Below are positions 8,531-15,579 of a DNA stretch of 40,623 nucleotides, piece after piece (position 1 is the first letter of the stretch; the number at the start of each line of letters is the position of its first letter). The position numbers and the translations under genes were made by a program. Origin of the DNA: DATFLK01 sp035267815 (GTDB lineage Bacteria > Pseudomonadota > Zetaproteobacteria > Mariprofundales > Mariprofundaceae); NCBI GenBank assembly GCA_035267815.1, contig DATFLK010000086.1, positions 1 through 40,623 on the forward strand, read 5' to 3'. Under the pieces are notes generated by a model. That model did not search any database and had not been told where the DNA came from. It saw only the letters and a program-made list of their open reading frames with translations.

Positions 8531-9571
8531 CTAGCTGTGGTTCCGGACGGTCGGCGGGGTGACGTTACCCGAGGCCTGCATCTCCATCGCCTCGGGATGC
8601 GTCCGGTAGTGTGACCGCACCGCCGCCGCCAGCCGCTGCTTGGTGGCCGCGTCCACCGCTGCCGGATTTTCTTCCGGCAGCGCTTCGATAATCCCCTTCA
8701 GCAGTTCGTCCTGCGGGGCGGGCATGCGTTCGGCCCAGGATGCGAGCAGGTCCCGATCCACCCGGGCCGGCAGCGATCCCATGATGCCGAGATCGTTCTG
8801 GTCGTGAACCATCAGACCGGTCGTCGTACCACGATCGAGCGTCAGCACCTGGAAAAGGTAGAGGGTATGATAGGCAAGCTGGGCGGCAAGCTGCTGCTCC
8901 TCGGTCGGAGCCGGCGCATCGCGCAGCACCCCGTCGAGGATCGCCAGATAAGTATCGATGGCCGTCTCGCCAACCGTCCGGGCCAATGCGAAGTCGGCCT
9001 CGGCATCGCCGCTGTGGTAGTGCTCCAGGTAAAAGTGGGCGACACCGCGGGTGCGCCCCAACAGCGGGATATCGAAGTAGCGGTCGCCCTGCGCCTTCGC
9101 CTCGTCGAACTGATTCGGTGCAGCCTTCTGCAGTGCGGCCAGAAAACGCTCCCGGTCGGCATCGTTCTCGTGCGAGGGATTCAGGTCGGCCATGATGCGC
9201 CAGTAGCCGCCGTTCCCCTTCATCTCCGTCCAGCTCACATGGATGTGGACTGACGGTGCCAGCGGATGTACCGGATGGATGATCGTCGAGATGGCGTTGG
9301 CCGAACCGAGACGTTTGTCCGGCATGTCGTCGTAGTGCACCTGCGAGACATTGACCGAACCGCGGCCGTAGAGTCCCCCTTCGGAGGCCTCGAAGCGCAC
9401 GCCGCCGCCGTGGCGCCCCTCGTCACGGAACCATTCGACCGGCCTGAAGGACTGGTCGCTGCCGCGCGCTGCCGCCAAACGTTCCAGCCCCTGCACGAAG
9501 CGTTGTTGCAGGCCGGTCACCATGCGGTAGGCGTTGTTGGCGGTATCGGATGCGGCGGGGATGCGTTTCAT
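8531..9571 (-). CDS. Divergent HemF-like (oxygen-dependent coproporphyrinogen oxidase family) protein
   Basis: 346 aa. Several HemF landmarks are recognisable: a glycine-rich RHGGGVRFEASEGGLYGRG, then VNVSQVHYDDMP (compare NFSHVHGEAMP), TIIHPVHPLAPSVHIHVSW (compare VVHPHNPYVPTSHANVRFF), ADLNP (compare FDLTP), GRTRGVAHFYLEHY (compare RGIGGLFFDDL) and LDRGTTTGL. Against E. coli HemF recalled from memory, two of the four conserved histidines appear lost: the WHRTARD and LKHR segments align to residues without histidine. So the fold is likely shared, but the canonical oxidative decarboxylation of coproporphyrinogen III is uncertain. It is a single gene converging on sthA, with a 12-nt gap. The 223-nt upstream gap to the next divergent gene holds no other gene that I can see. 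Confidence 0.65.
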   Translation of the reverse strand: MKRIPAASDTANNAYRMVTGLQQRFVQGLERLAAARGSDQSFRPVEWFRDEGRHGGGVRFEASEGGLYGRGSVNVSQVHYDDMPDKRLGSANAISTIIHPVHPLAPSVHIHVSWTEMKGNGGYWRIMADLNPSHENDADRERFLAALQKAAPNQFDEAKAQGDRYFDIPLLGRTRGVAHFYLEHYHSGDAEADFALARTVGETAIDTYLAILDGVLRDAPAPTEEQQLAAQLAYHTLYLFQVLTLDRGTTTGLMVHDQNDLGIMGSLPARVDRDLLASWAERMPAPQDELLKGIIEALPEENPAAVDAATKQRLAAAVRSHYRTHPEAMEMQASGNVTPPTVRNHS

Positions 9572-9794
9572 CTCTTTCGGCCCTCGGTGTGGATTGGGGC
9601 GGCGCCCCGCGTCGCAAGACTAGAGCCTGCGCCGGCAAAATGCGAACGAAGCCCGCCGGTCATATTTGCCAGCCCGCTGACGGCAGCGTATGCTGGGATG
9701 GGTTACGTGCTACCTCAGCGCATCCACGGTCCTTATCCGCCCGATGGGCCTGCACTGATACACCATCCAGCGATGGCAATACCGAGGGCAGACT

Positions 9795-10487
9795 ATGCAG
9801 GGATACCGGCTCAAATTCGAACACTACCGAATCGGCGACCACATCTACCGCATCCGTTCATTGCGCGACAAGCAGCAGTATTACGATCCGGACGGCACGG
9901 CCGAAAAGGTCGGCATCACCTCGGCCAACTGGTCGTTGTTCGGTGTCGTCTGGCCAGCCGCGCAGATGCTGGCACGCCACATGGACAGCTACGCCATCGA
10001 GGGGCGACGGATCCTGGAGGTTGGCTGCGGCCTGGCTCTGGCGAGTATCGTCCTGCACCGGCGCGGTGCCGACATCACCACCAGCGACTACCATCCAATG
10101 GTGCCGACCTTTCTGCGCGCCAACATGATGCTGAACCACCTGACCCACATCGACACCATCAGCGGCAACTGGGCCGAGACTGAGAAAGAGCCGGAACGGT
10201 TCGACCTGATCATCGGAAGCGACATCCTCTACGAGCGTGGTCATTTCGATCTCCTCTCCGCCTTCATCAACCGTCACGCGCGGGCCGAGGCCGAGGTGGT
10301 CATCGTCGATCCCGGACGGGGGCATACCGGCAAATTCAGCCGCCGGATGGAAACGCTCGGCTATACCTTTTCGGAGGAGCGAACGGAGATGCAGCTCGCC
10401 AACCGCCAACCCTTCCGCGGCAGGATCATGACCTACCGCCGAAGCCTTGCCCGCTCCGGGTTGGCAAAAGGGGCGATTTCGGTCTAA
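9795..10487 (+). CDS. Class I SAM methyltransferase, METTL21/family-16-like
   Basis: 230 aa from ATG 9795. Motif I is ILEVGCGLALASIVLHRRGA with the acidic strand-2 end TTSDYHP. The catalytic region reads DLIIGSDILYERG, whose D-I-L-Y is the DxxY motif seen in METTL21-type protein-lysine methyltransferases. The upstream NWSLFGVVWPAA segment is also characteristic (W..VWP with 'A..LA'). Bacterial members are poorly studied; a protein substrate is plausible but not demonstrated. It stands alone, with about 100 nt of gene-poor sequence after it. Confidence 0.72.
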   Translation: MQGYRLKFEHYRIGDHIYRIRSLRDKQQYYDPDGTAEKVGITSANWSLFGVVWPAAQMLARHMDSYAIEGRRILEVGCGLALASIVLHRRGADITTSDYHPMVPTFLRANMMLNHLTHIDTISGNWAETEKEPERFDLIIGSDILYERGHFDLLSAFINRHARAEAEVVIVDPGRGHTGKFSRRMETLGYTFSEERTEMQLANRQPFRGRIMTYRRSLARSGLAKGAISV

Positions 10488-10594
10488 GGTTCTCGCCTCC
10501 GGTGCGTTCGTTTTCCGGGGATCGCCTCTACGGCCTGGCAACTTGGATGCCTCCGGAGGTTCGTCACAAATTACGATTTTGGAGTGTATCGTCG

Positions 10595-10699
10595 ATGTCA
10601 GACCTTATATGGAGCATCTCAGGCATCTCGGGACTCGGCGTGTTGGTCTTCCTGGGATGGCGCATCATCCACAAGGAGAAGATCAGCCGCCGCCGCTGA
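10595..10699 (+). CDS. Possible 34-aa single-pass membrane peptide
   Basis: A short frame from ATG 10595, with a GGAG at 10581-10584 upstream, ends at TGA 10697-10699. The predicted peptide has one hydrophobic helix (LIWSISGISGLGVLVFLGW) followed by a strongly basic tail (HKEKISRRR), the composition of many real bacterial small membrane proteins and consistent with an inside-positive C-terminus. It lies alone in the 331-nt gap between the methyltransferase and the glutamate dehydrogenase gene. No homology is recognised, so it could be chance. Confidence 0.4.
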   Translation: MSDLIWSISGISGLGVLVFLGWRIIHKEKISRRR

Positions 10700-10710
10700 C
10701 CGGCCCACTT

Positions 10711-10731
10711 ACCGGATGGCTCCCGTCCGGT
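10711..10731 (+). terminator. Hairpin after the small ORF, possible weak terminator
   Basis: ACCGGATGG and CCGTCCGGT form a 9-bp stem (one G-T pair) with a 3-nt loop. It starts 11 nt after the stop of the small membrane peptide. There is no clear T-run, so termination would be weak or Rho-assisted. Confidence 0.35.
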
Positions 10732-10818
10732 TGAACTCACCGCTCCCGTCAACTACATAGATAAGGTAGGGCCATTGTCCAGTGGTCGCCGCTTCATGCG
10801 GGGAAAGGGGAGCGACCG

Positions 10819-12057
10819 ATGTATGATTTCCTGGAACAGAGCACGCGCCTGATGCATCAGGCCGCCGAGATCGGCGGCATCGACCCGAACGTCTCGGCGC
10901 TGATGGCGGCACCGGCCCGCGTCGTCGCCTTCCGCATTCCCATGAGAATGGACGACGGCAGCTTCCGGGTCTTCGATGCCTACAGGGTGCGTTACAACGA
11001 TGCACTCGGCCCCTCTCGCGACGGTACTCGCATCTCCCCCGATCTCGACCTCGACGAATGTAAAGCGCTGGCGCTGATCATGTCGATCAAGCATGCCGCC
11101 GGTCTGATCCCTGCCGGCGGCGGCAAGGGAGGTATCACCGCCGATCCCGCTGAACTGAGCCGGTGGGAGTTCGAGCGGCTCTGCCGCGCCTACATCCGTT
11201 ATCTGCGCCCAGCCGGCCCCGATTACGACGTGCCCGGCGCCGATATCGGCACTGACCTGCAGAGCATGGCGTGGATGCTCGATGAATACGAACAGATCAC
11301 CGGTCGCCACAGCCCGGCTGCGATCAACGACAAACCGCCCATCATCGGCGGCACGCTGGGCGGCTACGAGGCGACCGGCCGCGGCGTCTTCGATGTCTTC
11401 CGCGAGGCTGCAACCGACACCGGCCTGGAGATCGAGGGAGCGACGGTGGCGATACAGGGATTCGGACAGGTCGGTTCGGTAGCCGCGGCGATATTCCACG
11501 AAGCGGGCTGTCGGGTGGTTGCCGTCAGCGATATCCGTGGCGGCGTCTCCAACAGGAAAGGAATCGACATCCCGGCGCTGCAGGCGCATGCGGCGCAGAC
11601 GGGCAGCGTCGTCGATCTGCCCGGCACGCAGCCGATCAGCAATGCCCAGCTGCTGGAGAGCGATTGCGACGTACTAGTCCCGGCCGCGTTGCAGGGCGTG
11701 ATCACCGCCGAAAACGCCGCGAAGGTGGGGGCTCGCATGCTGGTGGAAGCGGCCAATGCGCCGACCACGGTCGAGGCCGACGCCATCCTGACCGAGAGGG
11801 GCATCACCGTGGTACCCGACGTATTGGTCAACTCGGGCAGTGTGCATCTCTGCCAGATGGAGCGTACCCAAGGACTCTCGGACGACTACTGGGACATCGA
11901 GAAGATCGACCAGCTGCGCCATGCGCGGCAGATCGACGCCTACCGGGCGGCGCTGCGCACGGCCGCGAGGCATGGCGTCACATCCGCCCGGCTTGGCGCC
12001 TGGATCAACGCCCTGATGCGGATTGAGGAGGCGGTAAAAACCCGCGGATGGTGCTAG
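10819..12057 (+). CDS. Glu/Leu/Phe/Val dehydrogenase family protein (GDH-like)
   Basis: 412 aa from ATG 10819 with an upstream AGGGGAG. It belongs to the family that interconverts an amino acid and its 2-oxo acid with NAD(P). The first domain has K91 (MSIKHAAG) and the catalytic lysine K103 in PAGGGKGG, with the catalytic-type aspartate D142 in DVPGADIGTD. The second domain has a Rossmann motif GFGQVGS (214-220), and D238 at the end of strand 2 favours NAD over NADP. The later motif reads VNSGSVHLCQMER where most family members have N-x-G-G-V, a notable change near the substrate pocket. Amino-acid specificity therefore cannot be assumed to be glutamate. It ends convergently, overlapping the U32-like gene by 4 nt. 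Confidence 0.85.
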   Translation: MYDFLEQSTRLMHQAAEIGGIDPNVSALMAAPARVVAFRIPMRMDDGSFRVFDAYRVRYNDALGPSRDGTRISPDLDLDECKALALIMSIKHAAGLIPAGGGKGGITADPAELSRWEFERLCRAYIRYLRPAGPDYDVPGADIGTDLQSMAWMLDEYEQITGRHSPAAINDKPPIIGGTLGGYEATGRGVFDVFREAATDTGLEIEGATVAIQGFGQVGSVAAAIFHEAGCRVVAVSDIRGGVSNRKGIDIPALQAHAAQTGSVVDLPGTQPISNAQLLESDCDVLVPAALQGVITAENAAKVGARMLVEAANAPTTVEADAILTERGITVVPDVLVNSGSVHLCQMERTQGLSDDYWDIEKIDQLRHARQIDAYRAALRTAARHGVTSARLGAWINALMRIEEAVKTRGWC

Positions 12058-12983
12058 CGGGGCACGACCAGATCGCTGCTTCCGACCGGCGAACATTTCA
12101 GGGCCGGATTCTCCCGCGCAATCAGCTCCAGCGCGATCTCGGCATCGCGCACCCGATCACGGATCAGAGCCTCGTAGTAGCCGTCCGTATTCCAGGGAGC
12201 ATAAATCTCCGCCTCCGAGGTGCCCGGTTCGATCTTGAAGTAGCAGGGTGCGGCGATACGGGCGATCTCCGCCGCCTCGTAGAAACGGACGAAGCCCCCC
12301 ATGGCATTCACCAGACATAGATAGATATCCATCGGGATATCGATGCTGGCTCGGATGGCCGAAAGCATCGGTAGGGTCAGATCGGCCAACGGATTGAAGG
12401 TATTGGCGCCCAGCATCTGGGCGACGCGGGCACCGGCCGGGTTGGCCTGGCCGGCAAAGACCGAGAGCTTGAAGATCAAGTCGGTCGGGATCACCCCTTT
12501 CTGTCGCAGCTGGTCGACCAGCCAGAGCACCCCCTCGTCGGCCACCAGAAAGCCACGAAAACCGGCCTCCATGCAGCGCTCGATATCCTTCAGCCAGTGT
12601 CGCACGCTATCCATACCGCGCAGCCGCATGCCGGAGACCAGCCCTTCGGTGGTGGCAATCTGGCGACCGCCGTCCCAGCCGCGTCGGGGCCCCGGCGTCA
12701 TCACCACCTCAATGCGCTGCTCCCGCGCCAGTGCCGCGAAATCGCGCAACTCCGACTGCGTCAGATAGGTGGCACCGCCGACTGTGGCAATGATGCGGTG
12801 GATCGGCACCCCACGCCGCTCAGCCTCCGTGATCATTGTCTCCAGCGCGGTGACCCGCTCGACGCCCGAGATCTCGATGCGAAACTGGCCGCCGTCGGGA
12901 AAGGCCTTTGTCGATGATGGAAGATCGTTGCGATCGCCGCCGGAGATTCCCAGCGCCTCGAATGCCTGCTCAAGCCCCTGCAT
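12054..12983 (-). CDS. U32-peptidase-like TIM-barrel protein, function unknown
   Basis: 309 aa. The segments FPDGGQFRIEISGVERVTALE, GVPIHRIIATVGGATYLTQS, GFRGFLVADEGVLWLVDQLR, FKLSVFAGQANPAGARVAQM and GANTFNPLADLTLPMLSAIR look like successive strands and loops of a TIM barrel. They match a family I recall annotated as 'U32 family peptidase' in Actinobacteria ('PDGAxxRIEIPSVEG...'). No peptidase activity has been shown for this branch, so the label is only structural. The gene is divergent from the DapA-like operon, with about 70 nt of AT-rich promoter region between them, and converges on the GDH-like gene. That arrangement suggests a shared amino-acid or keto-acid role. Confidence 0.6.
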   Translation of the reverse strand: MQGLEQAFEALGISGGDRNDLPSSTKAFPDGGQFRIEISGVERVTALETMITEAERRGVPIHRIIATVGGATYLTQSELRDFAALAREQRIEVVMTPGPRRGWDGGRQIATTEGLVSGMRLRGMDSVRHWLKDIERCMEAGFRGFLVADEGVLWLVDQLRQKGVIPTDLIFKLSVFAGQANPAGARVAQMLGANTFNPLADLTLPMLSAIRASIDIPMDIYLCLVNAMGGFVRFYEAAEIARIAAPCYFKIEPGTSEAEIYAPWNTDGYYEALIRDRVRDAEIALELIARENPALKCSPVGSSDLVVPR

Positions 12984-13040
12984 GTCGTCCCCTCCATGAC
13001 TAGAATAGGTATATATTCATTATAGCATTTCACCTCGGGC

Positions 13041-13054
13041 AGGAGGCGCCTATC
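13041..13054 (+). promoter_or_regulatory. Strong ribosome binding site in front of an ATC codon
   Basis: AGGAGG at 13041-13046, five bases before ATC 13052-13054. The frame from this ATC runs unbroken into the DapA-like protein and contains no ATG, GTG or TTG until GTG 13121, which has no Shine-Dalgarno. Third-position bases become mostly G or C from 13052 on, as in real genes here, and are AT-rich before it. The site supports initiation at a rare start codon. Confidence 0.55.
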
Positions 13055-14113
13055 CCCGGCAAGGCCATCACCAGCGCGGAACTGAGACATGATCCGATCG
13101 CCCGCTACCCGCGGGCCACGGTGGCCTGCCTCGATCCAACCTGCGGTTCCCTGCCACGCCGGCGGCTCGACGAAGCGCGCACTGTTGCCATGCTGGAACG
13201 GATGGCAGCACTGGGCACGGAAGCGGTGCTGATCGCCTCCTCGACCGGTCAGGGGCATCTGCGCACCGTCGAGGAGCTGGAGGCATGGCTGCGCTGCGCC
13301 GCCCGGGCCGCAACCGGCACGATGCTGCGCATGGCACTGCTGCGCCCGGAGGACGGCAGCGCCGATAACGCCCGCCTGCTCGATCTGCTGGCCGAATCGG
13401 GCTACCCGCTGGTCTTCCTTCGACCCGGTACCGACCTGTCGCGCAACGCCGGCGACGATGCCGTGGTCGGGCAACTGGCACCGCTGGTCGCCGAGGCAGC
13501 GGCACGCGGCCTCGCCATCGGCCTCTACACCATCCCCGATGTCAGCGGCCTGCCACTGACGCCGGAGGCGGCAGCGCGCCTGGTGGCGCTGCCCGGCGGC
13601 GATCATATCGCCGCCATCAAGATCACCGAGGCCGACTACGAGACCAGCACCGCACGCTTCCTGTTGCACCCCGACCTGAGCCATCTGAAGATCGTACAGG
13701 GGTGGGATCCGCATCTGGCCCGCGCCCTGCGCGAGGGAGGAGAACGGGCCGGCATCACCTCGGGGCTGATGGCCATCGCCCTGCACCAATACCTGCACCT
13801 GCTCGAGGCCGGAAAAAGGGCGGACTGGGCGGAGCTGGACCGGGCGCAGGCGGCGGCCACAATGCTCTTCCATGCCATGCAGGACGACCCACACCGCTTC
13901 GCCGACCTGCAGCGGGCCAAATACATCATGGGGCTCGGCCATCCGATCACCGGCACGGTGACGGAGCCACAGGCCGGGCGGGTGCTCGGTGCGCTTGAGG
14001 AGGTGGCCCGACCCGCCGACCGGGAGCGGCTGGCCCGTAGCCTCGATTTGATGGGCGACGGCCCCTTTCACACACGACTGGTCGCCATGGAGGAAAAGGG
14101 CTCGCAGCGTTAG
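13052..14113 (+). CDS. Dihydrodipicolinate synthase/N-acetylneuraminate lyase family protein (DapA-like)
   Basis: 353 aa if started at ATC 13052; the first conventional codon is GTG 13121, giving 330 aa. The latter would begin inside the first barrel strand (ATVACLDPT, equivalent to 'VAIVTP' in DapA), so the upstream start is preferred. Numbered from 13052, the Schiff-base lysine is K190 in AAIKITEAD, the catalytic tyrosine Y159 in GLYTIPDVSG, and the hydroxyl motif is SSTGQG (about 63-68) in place of GTTGE. These define a class I pyruvate- or keto-acid-dependent aldolase/lyase. The C-terminal region is about 30 residues longer than in DapA, and the lysine-biosynthesis role is not implied. 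It is the first gene of an apparent operon with a [2Fe-2S] protein (12-nt gap) and a kinase-like protein. Confidence 0.75.
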   Translation: MPGKAITSAELRHDPIARYPRATVACLDPTCGSLPRRRLDEARTVAMLERMAALGTEAVLIASSTGQGHLRTVEELEAWLRCAARAATGTMLRMALLRPEDGSADNARLLDLLAESGYPLVFLRPGTDLSRNAGDDAVVGQLAPLVAEAAARGLAIGLYTIPDVSGLPLTPEAAARLVALPGGDHIAAIKITEADYETSTARFLLHPDLSHLKIVQGWDPHLARALREGGERAGITSGLMAIALHQYLHLLEAGKRADWAELDRAQAAATMLFHAMQDDPHRFADLQRAKYIMGLGHPITGTVTEPQAGRVLGALEEVARPADRERLARSLDLMGDGPFHTRLVAMEEKGSQR

Positions 14114-14124
14114 AATTCCGCGCC

Positions 14125-14346
14125 ATGTCCACCCGCGATACAATCCGACCCGGCATCTGCCACGGCCCCCGCTGCCGCGATTACGGCGGCCGCGACCTGC
14201 TTGCGGTGCTGAACGAGCGCGGCATCGCGGCCAAGGTCATCGACTGCCAGAGCCTCTGCCCCCATTCGCCGGTAGTGCGGCTGCCGCACTGCCATCTCCA
14301 CCGCACCACGGCGGAGGAGGTGATCCGGACTATCCGTGAATGCTGA
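14125..14346 (+). CDS. Small thioredoxin-like [2Fe-2S] ferredoxin
   Basis: 73 aa from ATG 14125. Cysteines C12 and C17 form a CxxxxC pair (CHGPRC), and C41 and C45 form a CxxxC pair (CQSLC). This CX4C...CX3C spacing is the cluster signature of thioredoxin-like [2Fe-2S] ferredoxins, also found in NuoE-type subunits. An extra C56 lies in LPHCHLHR next to two histidines. It has no other domain. The gene sits 12 nt after the DapA-like gene and overlaps the kinase gene by 11 nt, so it may supply electrons to an enzyme of this cluster or act as a sensor. No Shine-Dalgarno is obvious, which suggests translational coupling. Confidence 0.72.
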   Translation: MSTRDTIRPGICHGPRCRDYGGRDLLAVLNERGIAAKVIDCQSLCPHSPVVRLPHCHLHRTTAEEVIRTIREC

Positions 14347-15316
14347 CACGCTGAGCAGCGTCGTCCGTCGGGCGACCGGCGCATCGGAGGCGGTGCGCGG
14401 CGAGGTGATCCAGTCGCTCTGGAGCGGTTACGGCGAGATCGTCCGCTTTTCGCTGACGGGGACAACCGTGCCGAGCACCATCCTCAAGCATGTCCACTTC
14501 CCCTCCGATGTGAACCACCCGCGCGGCTGGCACAACGACCGCTCGCACCGGCGCAAGGTGCACTCCTACGAGGTCGAGATGGCCTGGTACCGCGACTGGA
14601 GCAGACGCTGCGGTGATGCCTGCCGTGTACCGTACTGCCACAGCGCCGAGACGATCGGCGAGGAACACCTGATCGTGCTGGAGGATCTCGATGCTGCCGG
14701 CTTCCCGATCCGCAAAACCCGTCTCGACCGCGACAGGGCGACGCGCTGTCTTGCCTGGCTCGCGAATCTTCACGCCACCTTCCTCGGCGAATCCCCGACG
14801 GGATTATGGCCCGTCGGCAGCTACTGGCACCTGGCGACGCGCCCGGATGAGTGGGAGGTGATCGAGGATACCTCGATCCGACAAACGGCCGCGTCCATCG
14901 ACACAGCGCTGAACGCCTGTCACCACCGGACGATTATCCACGGCGACGCCAAGGTGGCGAACTTCTGCTTTTCGGAGGATGGCGAGCGTGTCGCGGCGGT
15001 CGATTTCCAGTATGTCGGCGGTGGTTGTGGCATGAAGGATGTCGCCTACTTTCTGGGCAGCTGCCTCGACGCGTCCGAGCAGACCCGATGGGAACCCGAA
15101 CTGCTCGATCTCTACTTCGCCGAGCTGCGAAGAGCGCTGACAGAATGGGACAAGGGCTCGATGTGCGAGACAGTGGAGACGGAGTGGCGTGCACTCTTCC
15201 CGGTGGCCCAGGCCGATTTCTACCGCTTCCTCGTCGGCTGGATGCCGGACCACTGGAAAATCCACGACCACAGTCGGCGTGTCGCCATGGAGGTAATCGC
15301 CCGCTTCAATGCATAA
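14336..15316 (+). CDS. EcKL/APH-fold small-molecule kinase-like protein
   Basis: 326 aa from GTG 14336, overlapping the ferredoxin gene by 11 nt. The protein-kinase-like fold is indicated by a candidate ATP-binding lysine K51 (TILKHVHFP), the catalytic loop IHGDAKVANF (H202, D204, N209) and the metal-binding VDFQYVGGG (D223). The WHNDRSHRRKVHSYEVEMAWYR segment and the form of the catalytic loop resemble the ecdysteroid-kinase-like/CHK group rather than antibiotic kinases. Substrates of bacterial members are unknown. It ends one base before a strong GC hairpin that terminates the 6S-like RNA on the other strand. By context it may phosphorylate a product of the DapA-like aldolase, but this is inference. 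Confidence 0.75.
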   Translation: MNADTLSSVVRRATGASEAVRGEVIQSLWSGYGEIVRFSLTGTTVPSTILKHVHFPSDVNHPRGWHNDRSHRRKVHSYEVEMAWYRDWSRRCGDACRVPYCHSAETIGEEHLIVLEDLDAAGFPIRKTRLDRDRATRCLAWLANLHATFLGESPTGLWPVGSYWHLATRPDEWEVIEDTSIRQTAASIDTALNACHHRTIIHGDAKVANFCFSEDGERVAAVDFQYVGGGCGMKDVAYFLGSCLDASEQTRWEPELLDLYFAELRRALTEWDKGSMCETVETEWRALFPVAQADFYRFLVGWMPDHWKIHDHSRRVAMEVIARFNA

Positions 15317-15317
15317 A

Positions 15318-15351
15318 AAGGCCTGCCGGGGAGGGAGGTCCGGCAGGCCTT
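15318..15351 (-). terminator. Rho-independent terminator of the 6S-like RNA
   Basis: AAGGCCTGCCGG (15318-15329) and CCGGCAGGCCTT (15340-15351) form a perfect 12-bp stem with a 10-nt loop. Read on the minus strand, the stem is followed by a run of T (complement of AAAAA at 15315-15319). On the plus strand no T-run follows, so the strongest effect is on minus-strand transcription. It could also protect the 3' end of the kinase transcript. Confidence 0.8.
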
Positions 15352-15541
15352 CGAGGATATCGTGGTTCGCTGCCATTGCGCGGTGGTCTGCAAAAACCGA
15401 ACCCTTGCGTGAAGGTGGGCGCCGCATCCCGATATCAGGTATCCCAGAACATGGGACGCACACCACCGGAATAGCTCGGGCTCCCGTTCGGTACTTGTCG
15501 GTCCGAATTTACAGACCGCCGCTCCACAACAAACGTGCTCT
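15352..15541 (-). ncRNA. ssrS: Probable 6S RNA
   Basis: No gene fits here, but the minus strand folds as a long rod about 190 nt long, the size of 6S RNA. The closing stem pairs 15508-15522 with 15380-15394 (15 positions, one mismatch). The terminal stem pairs 15453-15467 with 15414-15430. Between them is a large internal loop, whose 3' side reads CCTTCACGCAAGGGTTCGG, like the CCUUGAACCAAGGGUUCAAGG hairpin of E. coli 6S RNA. 6S RNA mimics an open promoter and sequesters sigma-70 RNA polymerase in stationary phase. It has an extended -10 element just upstream and a Rho-independent terminator at its 3' end. The exact ends are estimates. In E. coli ssrS precedes ygfA; here it follows a NYN-LOTUS gene. 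Confidence 0.72.
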
Positions 15542-15547
15542 ACCAGA

Positions 15548-15556
15548 TATATAGCA
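15548..15556 (-). promoter_or_regulatory. Extended -10 promoter element of the 6S-like RNA
   Basis: The minus strand reads TGC-TATATA, an extended -10 box, about seven bases before the predicted RNA start near 15541. No good -35 hexamer is visible, as is common for extended -10 promoters. It lies 24 nt beyond the stop of the NYN gene, so the RNA can be made independently. Confidence 0.55.
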
Positions 15557-15579
15557 CAAAAACGGATGCGGTGGGGCGA

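Noticed and set aside
14336..15316. Aminoglycoside resistance kinase
   Set aside because: The catalytic loop is shared with APH, but the surrounding motifs fit the EcKL/CHK group and no resistance context exists.
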